Assembly: GCF_022508225.1 (NCBI RefSeq)
Contig: NZ_JAETXJ010000004.1
Span: forward strand, 1-64,000
Reading direction: 5' to 3'
Source of the DNA: Desulfovibrio sp. UIB00
GTDB lineage: Bacteria > Desulfobacterota > Desulfovibrionia > Desulfovibrionales > Desulfovibrionaceae
DNA length: 64,000 bases
Under the pieces are notes generated by a model. It was not told the DNA's origin and searched no databases. It worked only from the letters and a program-made list of their open reading frames with translations. Both the position numbers and the translations under genes were made by a program. This document shows, piece after piece, positions 17,306 through 25,943 of this stretch; the first letter of the stretch is position 1; every line of letters begins with the position of its first letter.

Positions 17306-18451
17306 CTAGCCCTCATATTCTTTCAGAATCTGCCGTGCGGCGATGTAGACCATGACCTCGTCCGTGCCGCCAGCCATGCGGGTGATGCGCACATCGCGCC
17401 AGAGGCGGGAGATACGCACGTCTTCGGTGTAGCCCACCCCGCCCATGACCTGCATGGCGGCGTCGATAACTTCGCCTGCGGCTTTGGCGCAATAGCGCTT
17501 GCACAGGGCAGAGGTAACGCGCAGGGATTCGTTGTTGTCGTTCTGCCAGGCCACCTTGCAGATGAAGTTGTGCATATTTTCAATCTGTATGGCCATATCC
17601 ACGATCTTTTCCTGAATCATCTGGAACTGGCCGATTGACTGACCAAACTGTTGCCGCTGGTTGGCGTAACGCACGGCGTCTTCATAAGCGCAGCGAGCCA
17701 TGCCGCAGGCGTAGGCTGCAATGACCAGGCGCTCGATTTCAAAATTCTTCATCAGGTGGATGAAGCCGTAGCCTTCCTTGCCGACCATGGCGCTTTCTTC
17801 AAGCTCCACATTGTCAAAATACACTTCGCAGTTGCTGATCTGGTGCCAGCCGATCTTGACCAGATCCTGAATCTTTACGCCCGGGGCCTGGGGATCTACC
17901 CACCACATGGTAAAGCAGCGCTTGGGGTCTTTGGGCTCGGCGTCGCGGGCCAGTACCAGCATGTAGGGAAAATCGCGCGCGCCGGTGATAAAGGTCTTTT
18001 GCCCGTTGAGGTACACCTTGCCGTTGCTGCGCGTGGCCGTGGTGGCAAGCAGGTTGTTGTCCGAACCGGCCTGAGGTTCGGTAAACAGCAGCGAATAGGC
18101 GGGAATACCCTTCTGGGCGCTCTCCACTGTTTTTTCCAGCTGATCCCTGCTGCCCCAGCTCACCATGTTGTGCACGCACAGGGCATTGGTCAGCAGGTAG
18201 CCGGTTCCGCCCATGCGGGCCAGCTCTTCAATAATCAGTATCTGGGTCAGCATGTCTGCCGGTACACCGTCAAATTCGTCGGGTACGCCCAGCAGCGAAA
18301 TGCCGTTTTCGGCCATGGCTGTCATGAATTCCACAGGAAAGCGACGGTCAAGATCACACTTGCGAAAATACTCGTCGGGAAAGTCGCGCTGCATCATTTC
18401 GCGCACGCTGGCGAGCAACAGTTCCTGTTCTTCTGTAAGCCTGAAATCCAT
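17306..18451 (-). CDS. Acyl-CoA dehydrogenase / reductase (CaiA-like)
   Basis: This 381-residue FAD enzyme has the standard order: N-terminal helical domain (MDFRLTEEQELLLASVREMM), beta domain (YSLLFTEPQAGSDNNLLATTA, YLNGQKTFITGARDF) and C-terminal helices (RQQFGQSIGQFQMIQEKIVDMA, AMQVMGGVGYTED). In the C-terminal motif that often carries the catalytic Glu (YEGT) it has AGGTDE, as do CaiA-type enzymes and many dehydrogenases with the base elsewhere. It could dehydrogenate a CoA thioester or reduce an enoyl-CoA with electrons from FixAB. It is the third gene of the leftward operon. Confidence 0.9.
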   Translation of the reverse strand: MDFRLTEEQELLLASVREMMQRDFPDEYFRKCDLDRRFPVEFMTAMAENGISLLGVPDEFDGVPADMLTQILIIEELARMGGTGYLLTNALCVHNMVSWGSRDQLEKTVESAQKGIPAYSLLFTEPQAGSDNNLLATTATRSNGKVYLNGQKTFITGARDFPYMLVLARDAEPKDPKRCFTMWWVDPQAPGVKIQDLVKIGWHQISNCEVYFDNVELEESAMVGKEGYGFIHLMKNFEIERLVIAAYACGMARCAYEDAVRYANQRQQFGQSIGQFQMIQEKIVDMAIQIENMHNFICKVAWQNDNNESLRVTSALCKRYCAKAAGEVIDAAMQVMGGVGYTEDVRISRLWRDVRITRMAGGTDEVMVYIAARQILKEYEG

Positions 18452-18509
18452 CTCAAACTCCTTTTCTGACGGGCCGCACGTATTACCGTGCGGCCCTTGT
18501 TAACCTGAA

Positions 18510-19817
18510 TTACGCGGTGCGCTTACGGGCAACGGCCTCACCAAAGGGGGCCACCCGCACAAAGACGAGCATCAGTGCGCCAAGAACGGCAGTACCCGCG
18601 CCAAAGCTGAGGGCAAAGTCGTAACCGTACTTGTCCACCAGCACACCCGTGACCGTGGGGGCAAGAATGCCACCAACCGAAGCAAAGGTGGCCCAGAGGC
18701 CCACAAGTTTGCCCGCATGACGCTTGGAAAACACGATGGGGATGGAATAGAATCCGCCCATGGTCAGGCAGAGAAAACCGTTTGAGGCGGAAACCAGCGC
18801 CGTGGCGGCCATGGTGCTGGAAGCAGTGGTGGCCAGGTACAGCAGCACAGCAGAGGCAATGAGGCCCACGCAGGGTAGAATTTTGCGGCCAATGTTGTCG
18901 CCAAAGTAAACTGCGCACTTGTCAGCCAGCAGACCGCCAATGGGGTAGGTAAACATGGCGGCCACATAGGGCAGCATGGACGAAACAGCGCTACCCGTAA
19001 CGGAAAGACCACGCCCGTCGGCAAAGTACGTGGGCAGCCAGGTCATGAAGAGGTAGAACAGAAAGTGCGTGCACAGGAAGGATATGGCGCCAAACCACAC
19101 GGCGGGCTGGGCATAGGCTTCCTTGGCGGTAAGCATCTGGTCGGGGTCATCGGCAGATACAGAGGCAGCCTGCGCAGCCGAAGCGGCGGCCGCGCCACGG
19201 ATATAATTAAGCTCGGATGTGGAAATATTGGGGTCTTCAGCCGGGGACTGGTAGCCAAACTTGATCCAGATCAGCACCCAGATGGGGCCAAGAATCGAGA
19301 AGGCATAAAAGACCTTCTGCCAGCCCCAGGTATTGATGACCCAGGCTGCCAGAGGCATGGTTACGGCAAGACCCGCCGCCACGCCAATAAGAGAAACGCC
19401 CTGGGCAACCCCCGATTCCTTTTTAGGAACCCACTTGGCTATCATGCTGGTCATGGAAGGCAGGGCCACGCCCTGAGCCATACCGCAACCAGCGCGCACC
19501 ACAATCATCAATACCAGCGGTACGCCAAGCGGCAGCGGCGTGATGAAAACAAACACCGACCACAGCACCGCAGCAACGCACAGCACCCTGCCGCCTCCAA
19601 ACTTGTCGGCCAGAACCCCACCCAGCACCATGGTGCTGGCATAACCAAGAAAAAAGGCCGTGGAAACAAGGCCAAATTCAGTTTTTGACCAGCCGTAAAA
19701 GGAAATCATGGAAGGCCCGGCCATGGAAACGCTGGCTCTGGCCATATAGAGCACGGTGTAACACAGAAAGAACAGGCCCAGTGTCCACCATCTTCTGTTA
19801 CCGATTGCATCTGGCAT
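18510..19817 (-). CDS. MFS transporter (anion:cation symporter-like)
   Basis: This 435-residue protein has about twelve membrane segments and the first-loop motif GGVLADKFGGGRVL. The opening (RRWWTLGLFFLCYTVLYMARASVSMAGPSM) and the Trp/Gly-rich fifth helix (MPLAAWVINTWGWQKVFYAF) resemble symporters for organic anions such as hexuronates, phthalate and phenylpropanoid acids. The ATG at 19817 follows AAGGA with six-base spacing. Its place between the CoA-transferase and the acyl-CoA dehydrogenase suggests that it imports the acid used by the pathway, instead of the betaine carrier CaiT of the E. coli system. Confidence 0.87.
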   Translation of the reverse strand: MPDAIGNRRWWTLGLFFLCYTVLYMARASVSMAGPSMISFYGWSKTEFGLVSTAFFLGYASTMVLGGVLADKFGGGRVLCVAAVLWSVFVFITPLPLGVPLVLMIVVRAGCGMAQGVALPSMTSMIAKWVPKKESGVAQGVSLIGVAAGLAVTMPLAAWVINTWGWQKVFYAFSILGPIWVLIWIKFGYQSPAEDPNISTSELNYIRGAAAASAAQAASVSADDPDQMLTAKEAYAQPAVWFGAISFLCTHFLFYLFMTWLPTYFADGRGLSVTGSAVSSMLPYVAAMFTYPIGGLLADKCAVYFGDNIGRKILPCVGLIASAVLLYLATTASSTMAATALVSASNGFLCLTMGGFYSIPIVFSKRHAGKLVGLWATFASVGGILAPTVTGVLVDKYGYDFALSFGAGTAVLGALMLVFVRVAPFGEAVARKRTA

Positions 19818-19957
19818 ATTTTTATCCTTCGGCGTAAGCCGCTGTGGCTGTTTGGATACAGGTCTTTGCCCATGCACCCAACATTCTTGCAAAAAACAGT
19901 ATCAACCCGACTGGCGAGGAGTTTTACGTTCGCCAGAGCCATCCCTCCGCCATAAAA

Positions 19958-21178
19958 CTAGCCGCAGATAATGGCTTTATCCTGCTGCATCTTGTCGATG
20001 GCCGCCTCGGGGTAGCCGCAAGACTTGAGCACAGAGGCGGTATCCGCACCAAGACCACGTGCAATGACGGCATCGGGGTCGCCCATGCTTTCAAAGCGCA
20101 CGGGCGTGGTGGTGATGACGCGTTCGTTGCCGCTGGGGTAGGTGACCTTGCGCAGGCCGTCGATGGCCCAGGCCTGGGGATCATCAAGAATTTCGCTAGG
20201 AAGCGCGCCCTTTTCGCAGGGAACGTCGTTTTCCTTAAAAATTTTCAGCCATTCGGCCAGGGTCTTTTTGCTCATGGATTCGCCAATGATGCCGATGGCC
20301 TTGGACTGGGTTTTGCGGGCCAGCACATTGCCGATGGTGCTGATGTCTTCATCGTCAAAAACATCCTCGCGCCCAAAAAGACCCATCATCTTGCGGAAAT
20401 ACACGTCGTAGTCAGGAACGCAGATGATCAGCCAACGGTCGTCGCTGGTGCGGTAGGTATTGTTGAAGGGGTTTGCCACTTCCATGCGCGACTTGGGGTA
20501 CGTGTTTCCGTACTGCGAGGACATGATGGGCACAGACATGGCCCAGAGCGCCTGATGGAACAGCGAGGTAACCACACGGTCGCCCTTGCCGGTTTTTTCG
20601 CGGGCATACAGGGCTGCGCAAATACCAGAAGCCAGGGTAAGGGCCACCTGATAATCGCCAAAGGCATTGGGCTCGTTGATGGGCGAGGTGCCACGTTCGT
20701 GAAAAGATCCAAGGATACCGCCACGTGCCACGTAGCAGGTCACGTCATAGCCGGCGGTATCTTTTTCGGGGCCTTTATCGCCATAGCCAAACATCTGGGC
20801 CATGACCAGACGGGGGTACTTTTCTTTCAGGGCGTCGTAGCTGAGGCCCAGCTTGTCCAAGGCCTTCTGCCGGAAGCTGGTCACCAGCACATCGGCATTT
20901 TCCAGCATGCTGTGCAGGGCTTTCATGCCCTCAGCGTTCTTAAGATTGAGCGCCACAAATTTTTTGTTGAGGCTCGTCATATCAAAGGAAAGGTTTTCGT
21001 CTTCCATCAGGGGAATGTTAAAAACCGGGGCCTGACGGCGGTAGGGATCGCCGTCAAACGACTCTACCTTCCACACTTCAGCCCCCCAGTCGGCCAGTAC
21101 GCGCAGCGCGGCAGGCGCCGCCGCATAGGTAGCCAACTCCACAACCCTGACGCCCTCCAACGGTTTGTGCCTTGTCAT
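19958..21178 (-). CDS. Class III CoA-transferase (CaiB/FldA/HadA-like)
   Basis: This 406-residue enzyme moves CoA between carboxylic acids. The N-terminus (LEGVRVVELATYAAAPAAL, LADWGAEVWKVES) and the middle (LVMAQMFGYGDKGPEKD, catalytic-Asp region FGDYQVAL) are class III signatures. From memory the wording (DVLVTSFRQKAL, LKEKYPRLVMAQ, YGDKGPEKDTAGYD) is closer to the phenyllactate/2-hydroxyisocaproate CoA-transferases FldA/HadA than to CaiB. The ATG at 21178 has GGAG six bases upstream; 21190 is an alternative. It is the first gene of the leftward island operon. Confidence 0.88.
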   Translation of the reverse strand: MTRHKPLEGVRVVELATYAAAPAALRVLADWGAEVWKVESFDGDPYRRQAPVFNIPLMEDENLSFDMTSLNKKFVALNLKNAEGMKALHSMLENADVLVTSFRQKALDKLGLSYDALKEKYPRLVMAQMFGYGDKGPEKDTAGYDVTCYVARGGILGSFHERGTSPINEPNAFGDYQVALTLASGICAALYAREKTGKGDRVVTSLFHQALWAMSVPIMSSQYGNTYPKSRMEVANPFNNTYRTSDDRWLIICVPDYDVYFRKMMGLFGREDVFDDEDISTIGNVLARKTQSKAIGIIGESMSKKTLAEWLKIFKENDVPCEKGALPSEILDDPQAWAIDGLRKVTYPSGNERVITTTPVRFESMGDPDAVIARGLGADTASVLKSCGYPEAAIDKMQQDKAIICG

Positions 21179-22123
21179 TGAATTCTCCATGTCTGCATTT
21201 AAATTTATTTCAAAACAAGCAATACACAGTTCAACACCTGTCAAAGATTGCTTACATTAACTGTATTTAAGTAAAAAAAGTCAAATTTATAATCTTCAAC
21301 AACATAGTAACGAATTTTTTGATATACGATCAGACTTTTTGCCAGAGTAATAAATTTTAATTAATTATTTAGCAATATTATAAAAATACAGCTGGCCAAG
21401 AGGCCAGCTGTATATCAATTGGTTTCAACAAATAATCAGTTACTTTGATCAAAAAACAGGACTATGTGATTTTTTTATCAAACAACGCACGAATCAAGCC
21501 TTTCCTACGCATATTTTTTTGAAACCTACCCACAATAGCTCATAATAAATCTTATAATAGACTGTAATTTTACACTATATTTTCAAAAATATCCAAAGAC
21601 CCACAAAAATGGACTTCGCTACCCTTCACCTCAAACCAACGCCACTACATTAATATAGTCCTGGTTCTGAGCACATGACTGAGCGGCTTATAGGTTGTGT
21701 AATCAAACAAAAAAGCCCCAAAATGGACCTGCTGAACATTTTTTTCACGAGATGGCGAATCAAAGGCTGCTATTTATCCCCCAAAACTGCCTTTTGTGAA
21801 ATTTATTTCAATAAAACCACTTTTCGCGGCAATAATTTTGATAATCACCTTTCAAATCGCGCAACAGTAATCCCGCATAAAAACACATAACACACCAAAA
21901 TATAAGAATAATAACAAAAAAATACCCGTCTTTACCGTGCCTACGACCACACCTCTATAAAAATATTCAATATTAATCTGCCGTCCATAATCAATTTGAC
22001 CAGAAAAGATATTTTACTGATTATGTATTTCAGAAAAGTAAAGGAAAATATACACGACTGCACACAGCAACAATGTATATTTTATTTCTAATCAACTGCA
22101 ACATTATGTTAAGGAGAAATGAG
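21179..22123. other. Long AT-rich divergent control region
   Basis: About 0.94 kb without a convincing gene separates the leftward CoA operon from the rightward acyl-CoA dehydrogenase unit. It is very AT-rich and holds a 12-bp palindromic hairpin at 21386-21413 and a motif TTGACCAGAA (21996-22005) that recurs upstream of the LysR gene. It probably contains the promoters of both operons. Confidence 0.6.
21386..21413. promoter_or_regulatory. 12-bp perfect inverted repeat, possible operator or terminator
   Basis: The arms 21386-21397 and 21402-21413 are perfectly complementary (ATACAGCTGGCC) around a 4-base loop AAGA, in AT-rich DNA about 210 bases before the CoA-transferase. It could be a protein-binding site or an RNA hairpin in the leader. 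Confidence 0.55.
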
Positions 22124-23317
22124 ATGGGCAAGTTGAGCAAGGCTGAATTTGACGCGTACCTGAAGCAGATTCGCGAGCTGTCAGAAGGCCCCTTTGAAGA
22201 ATTGCAGAAGGAAATCGAGGTAACCAACGTTTTCCCGAAGGAATTTTACGAACTGGGCATCAAGAATGACCTGTACCGCTGCTCTGTGCCCGTCGAATTT
22301 GGCGGATGGGGCCTCTCAGAAGCCGAAATTCTGCGCGTTCAGGAAGAATTCAGCCGTGGCCCCGGCGGCATCCGCATGCACCTGCACTATGCCATGGACC
22401 TGAACTGGCGTCCCCTTTACGACTACGGCACTGAAGAGCTGAAGAAAGAACTCATGCCCGGCTTCCAGGACCGCAGCGTGTTCACCAGCTGGGCCGTTAC
22501 CGAAGAAAAGGGCGGCACGGGCGCCGACATTCAGTCCTTTGCCGTGCGCGATGGAGATGACTACGTCATCAATGGCGAAAAGTACCTTATCTCCCACACC
22601 GACTGCTGCAACTACTCCTACGTCACCGTTGTCACCAACCCCGAGGCCGACAAGGATCACCGCCTGTCCACCTTCATGGTGCCTTGCGACACCCCCGGCT
22701 ACGAACTGACGCCCATGCCCCACATGATGGGCTGCCGTGGCGCTGGCCACACCGGCCAGAAGTTCACCAACATGCGCGTGAACAAAAAATACCTGCTGGG
22801 CAAAGAAGGCCAGGGACTTGAAATTGCCATCCACTCGCTTTCGGTTTCGCGCGTGCACATTGCCGCCAGTAACCTTGGCATGGCGCAGCGCATGCTCGAA
22901 CTGGCCCTGAAGCGCGCCCACGACCGCGTGACCTTTGGCAAGCCCATCATCGAACGTCAGGCTATCCGCATGAAGGTTGCCGACATGGCCACCCATGTGC
23001 ACGCCCTGCGCACCATGGTGTACGACTTTGCCAAGGATTACGAAAACAATCCCAAGGGCGAATACATCGAAGAAAAGGCCGCCATGTGCAAGCTGTTCAG
23101 CATTTGGACCACCAAGGTGGTCTCTGACGAAATGCTCGAAATCTTCGGTGGCATTGGCTACTTCGAAGATTGCGAATACGGCCCCGTGGAACGTCTGTAC
23201 CGCGACTGCCGCGCCATGTGGCTGGAAGAAGGCACTCCCACCGTACAGCGCATCACCATCTCCCGGCAGGCAATCAAGCACGGCGGCGTTTTGGGCTATT
23301 CTGACTTCGACGCCTAG
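22124..23317 (+). CDS. Second acyl-CoA dehydrogenase-family enzyme
   Basis: This 397-residue FAD enzyme has the family layout: SWAVTEEKGGTGADIQSFAV and VINGEKYLISHTDCCNYSYV in the beta domain, then RVTFGKPIIERQAIRMKVADMA and EIFGGIGYFEDCEYGPVER. The C-terminal motif WLEEGTPTVQ keeps a Glu where many dehydrogenases have their catalytic base (YEGT). The start at 22124 follows AAGGAGA; an upstream ATG at 22073 lacks this site. It heads a rightward unit divergent from the first dehydrogenase. It may act on a different step of the same pathway, or as a lyase-type member of the family. Confidence 0.9.
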   Translation: MGKLSKAEFDAYLKQIRELSEGPFEELQKEIEVTNVFPKEFYELGIKNDLYRCSVPVEFGGWGLSEAEILRVQEEFSRGPGGIRMHLHYAMDLNWRPLYDYGTEELKKELMPGFQDRSVFTSWAVTEEKGGTGADIQSFAVRDGDDYVINGEKYLISHTDCCNYSYVTVVTNPEADKDHRLSTFMVPCDTPGYELTPMPHMMGCRGAGHTGQKFTNMRVNKKYLLGKEGQGLEIAIHSLSVSRVHIAASNLGMAQRMLELALKRAHDRVTFGKPIIERQAIRMKVADMATHVHALRTMVYDFAKDYENNPKGEYIEEKAAMCKLFSIWTTKVVSDEMLEIFGGIGYFEDCEYGPVERLYRDCRAMWLEEGTPTVQRITISRQAIKHGGVLGYSDFDA

Positions 23318-23359
23318 CAAATACTCCTCCAACACGCCCTTGCCAGGCGTGCTTCCACT

Positions 23360-23391
23360 AAAAGGCCATCGGCTCTGGCCGATGGCCTTTT
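23360..23391 (+). terminator. Terminator after the second acyl-CoA dehydrogenase
   Basis: A perfect 13-bp stem (23360-23372 with 23379-23391) starts with AAAA and ends with TTTT around a 6-base loop. It can act in both directions and may separate the dehydrogenase transcript from the next gene. Confidence 0.8.
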
Positions 23392-23429
23392 GCGCAAAAC
23401 CTGCAAACCCTGGAACCGGAATACAAACC

Positions 23430-23993
23430 ATGTCTCAGCCGCCCTTCAGCCCCCTGCGCTGTAAACTGCCGCGCAAGCCCTGGATAAAGCATGCGGTGCT
23501 GCAATTCTGGCACTGCAAAAGCTGCGCACGCCTGCTGCACGAGTACCTGAGCGAGGATCACCCCGCAGATTCGCGCGCCGCGTCATCACTTGCGCCAGTT
23601 TGCTGCGGGCAGCCCATGCAGCCTTTGCTGCCCCAAACGCCTCAAGGCGCAGCAAACCTGCTGGACATTGATTATGAAATTGTTGGTGGGCTTAACAACA
23701 ATGCCGTGAGAGTACGCTGGAACAAAGCCGCCGCTACGCCCCCCATGTGGATAGCTTTGCAAACCTATACAGGCGTTTACCTCAAACACATCAGCCCCCA
23801 AAAAATGCCGCCCGTTGTCTTTCCTCTCTCCGACGAAGATGCCTACGCATACTGCGACAAGGATATTTGCGAGCAGTGTCTTTATTGCTGCAAAAAAGGC
23901 TGTACGATTTATGTCTACGCAGGTGAAAACGGCATGATCGTTCTCAATATGGACAAAATATCTCAATATTTTTTACAAAAACTGCCAATATAA
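23430..23993 (+). CDS. Desulfoferrodoxin-like protein lacking the catalytic histidines
   Basis: This 187-residue protein has two parts. Residues about 27-66 match the desulforedoxin domain (HCKSC at 28-32 and VCCGQPM at 57-63), so the four Cys ligands of iron centre I are kept (29, 32, 58, 59). Residues about 80-145 resemble the superoxide reductase domain (VRVRWNKA, PPMWIALQT, KHISPQKMPPVVFPL, AYC at 140-142). The centre II histidines of desulfoferrodoxin (PHPM...KHW and NLHG) are missing; only Cys142 remains. An added Cys-rich tail follows (Cys147, 150, 153, 154, 158). Superoxide reductase activity is therefore unlikely. It may be an electron carrier or a metal-site protein. Confidence 0.72.
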   Translation: MSQPPFSPLRCKLPRKPWIKHAVLQFWHCKSCARLLHEYLSEDHPADSRAASSLAPVCCGQPMQPLLPQTPQGAANLLDIDYEIVGGLNNNAVRVRWNKAAATPPMWIALQTYTGVYLKHISPQKMPPVVFPLSDEDAYAYCDKDICEQCLYCCKKGCTIYVYAGENGMIVLNMDKISQYFLQKLPI

Positions 23994-24226
23994 TAAAAAT
24001 AAATCATTATTACATCTCTTAATGCAATTTAAATAGCTTCTCAATAATTATAACAGGTGACCATACGCCACATATAAACAGGCTGGATTAATTCACAGGC
24101 ATTATAATGTGGATCACGACTGTGGCAGCAGTACAACCAGTCTTTCGGATTTGAATTTGCCCAAAAAGAGAATGCCGCAAGGTAAACGCTGCGGCATGCA
24201 ACCCAAACGACAAAGGAGACTGTTCA

Positions 24227-25720
24227 ATGAGGAAGATTCTGGTTTTACTGTGCGCTGCAGGCATGCTTTTGGGGGCCAGCACCGGGGCTCAGGCAATTGA
24301 CTTCAAGGCCAAGGGCCAGTGGGTTTTTGGCTTTGATTACGGCCAGCACGGCAACTTCACCTCTGGCTCGTCAAAAAATACCGGCTACAACTCGCGCACA
24401 GACGAATTCAGCCCTTCACAGCGAGTTCGTCTGCAAATGGATGCCGTGGCTTCCGAATGCCTTTCTGGTACTGTATATTTTGAAATAGGTGACCAGACCT
24501 GGGGCAAGGCCTCGCAGGGTGCGGCCCTGGGAGCGGATGGCACAGTGGTGGAACTCAAAAATGCCTACCTCGATTGGGTTGTTCCGCAGACAGACGCAAA
24601 AGTCCGCATGGGTATCCAGAACTTTACCCTGCCCAGCTTCACCACCACTTCGCAGATCATTTCCGCAGACGTGGCAGCCATTATCGGCAGCTACCAGTTC
24701 AACGACAATGTTGGTCTTACTGCCGTGTGGGCGCGCCCCTATAACGATAACTACAGCGGCTACCCCAATGGTTACAGGGCAAACTACATGGATAATGTAG
24801 ATCTATTCGCCCTCACGATGCCGCTGAGCTTTGACGGCGTAAAGGTTACCCCCTGGGCAATGTACGGCATGTTCGGCCCCAATGCCTTCCGCACCAGCGC
24901 CACAAGCTACATTCCTGCCCAGACCAGCAACTATTACCTGGCTGGCCTTTATCCGCTTTATGGCAGCACCCACAACCAGAAGCTCACAGGCTACGGCAAT
25001 GCGGTGTGGGCTGGCTTTACCGGCGACATAACGGCCTTTTCGCCCCTGCGCCTGGCGTGGGATTTCAACTACGGTTCAATCACGCGTGACGACCCGTCCT
25101 CCAACCGCTCTGGCTGGCTGGCCGATGCCCTTGCAGAATATGCGTTAGATTGGGGTATTCCCGGTATCCATGCATGGTACTCTTCTGGCGACGATGACAA
25201 TCCCGGCAACGGTTCCGAACGTCTGCCCTATACCGACCTCGATGAAGGCGGCGCTGGCTCCTTCGGCACATACGCCTTTAACGGTGGCCGCCCCAATACC
25301 TTCCGCGACAGCACCATTGCCCACAACATGGGCGGCACCTGGGGTGTCGGCCTGTATACCAGAAATATCAGCTTTGTGGACAAGCTCACCCACACAGTGC
25401 GTGTTAACTACATTGGCGGCACAAACGATCCGGCCCTGCTGAAAAAGCTTGCGGCTAGAACCGGCGAATGGATGGCCCCCAATGCCACGGCCTTGGGCAA
25501 GGAAGGGCTGTACATGACGCGCAACGATGGTGCCATAGAATTTAACCTGAACAACGAATACAAAATGTACGACAACCTCACCGTATGCTTTGACATCGCC
25601 TATATCAGGCTGATGATGGACCAGAGCCGCACCGTGTGGGGACAGAGCAAAATGAACAACAAAAGCGATGCCATGTACGACGCATGGAACGTGAACGTGA
25701 ACTTCATCTATTCCTTCTAG
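24227..25720 (+). CDS. Outer-membrane porin, Desulfovibrio homotrimeric type
   Basis: This 497-residue protein has a clear signal peptide (MRKILVLLCAAGMLLGAS...AQA), a beta-barrel pattern of alternating aromatic and polar segments and a C-terminal Phe (VNVNFIYSF) as needed for outer-membrane assembly. The opening IDFKAKGQWVFGFDYGQ and RVRLQMDAVASECLSGTVYFEIG are typical of the large porin family abundant in Desulfovibrio. AAAGGAG precedes the ATG. As island cargo it may let the pathway substrate through the outer membrane; Desulfovibrio genomes carry many such porins, so this is only suggestive. Confidence 0.88.
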   Translation: MRKILVLLCAAGMLLGASTGAQAIDFKAKGQWVFGFDYGQHGNFTSGSSKNTGYNSRTDEFSPSQRVRLQMDAVASECLSGTVYFEIGDQTWGKASQGAALGADGTVVELKNAYLDWVVPQTDAKVRMGIQNFTLPSFTTTSQIISADVAAIIGSYQFNDNVGLTAVWARPYNDNYSGYPNGYRANYMDNVDLFALTMPLSFDGVKVTPWAMYGMFGPNAFRTSATSYIPAQTSNYYLAGLYPLYGSTHNQKLTGYGNAVWAGFTGDITAFSPLRLAWDFNYGSITRDDPSSNRSGWLADALAEYALDWGIPGIHAWYSSGDDDNPGNGSERLPYTDLDEGGAGSFGTYAFNGGRPNTFRDSTIAHNMGGTWGVGLYTRNISFVDKLTHTVRVNYIGGTNDPALLKKLAARTGEWMAPNATALGKEGLYMTRNDGAIEFNLNNEYKMYDNLTVCFDIAYIRLMMDQSRTVWGQSKMNNKSDAMYDAWNVNVNFIYSF

Positions 25721-25943
25721 TCTGCCAGGGGCCGTTCCCTCCTTGACGGCTGGCAGTCACAACACGGCAGAGCCAGAGCACACGCTTGCACAAGCATGCG
25801 CTCTGGCTCATTTTTTTCGGCATCATTTCAGCATGGCGATTACGATTTGCCGCAGGTCAACGCCACAAAATGCAGCAGGGGCATTGCGCGCAACATGTAC
25901 GCCCAATGCCCCTGCCCGCATGGCAAGATGAGTTATCCAGCTA

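Noticed and set aside
10915-19817. Reading the island operon as a true carnitine (cai) operon
   Set aside because: There is no CaiD hydratase, CaiE or CaiT betaine carrier, and the CoA-transferase looks closer to FldA/HadA. The likeness is in module type only.
19844-21181. 445-codon open frame opposite the CoA-transferase
   Set aside because: It is a shadow of the CoA-transferase gene, which has strong family motifs and a good start.
22316-23431. Long open frame on the minus strand opposite the second acyl-CoA dehydrogenase
   Set aside because: It is an antisense shadow of a well-supported gene, with His/Gly/Val-rich composition typical of reversed GC-rich codons and no recognisable domain.
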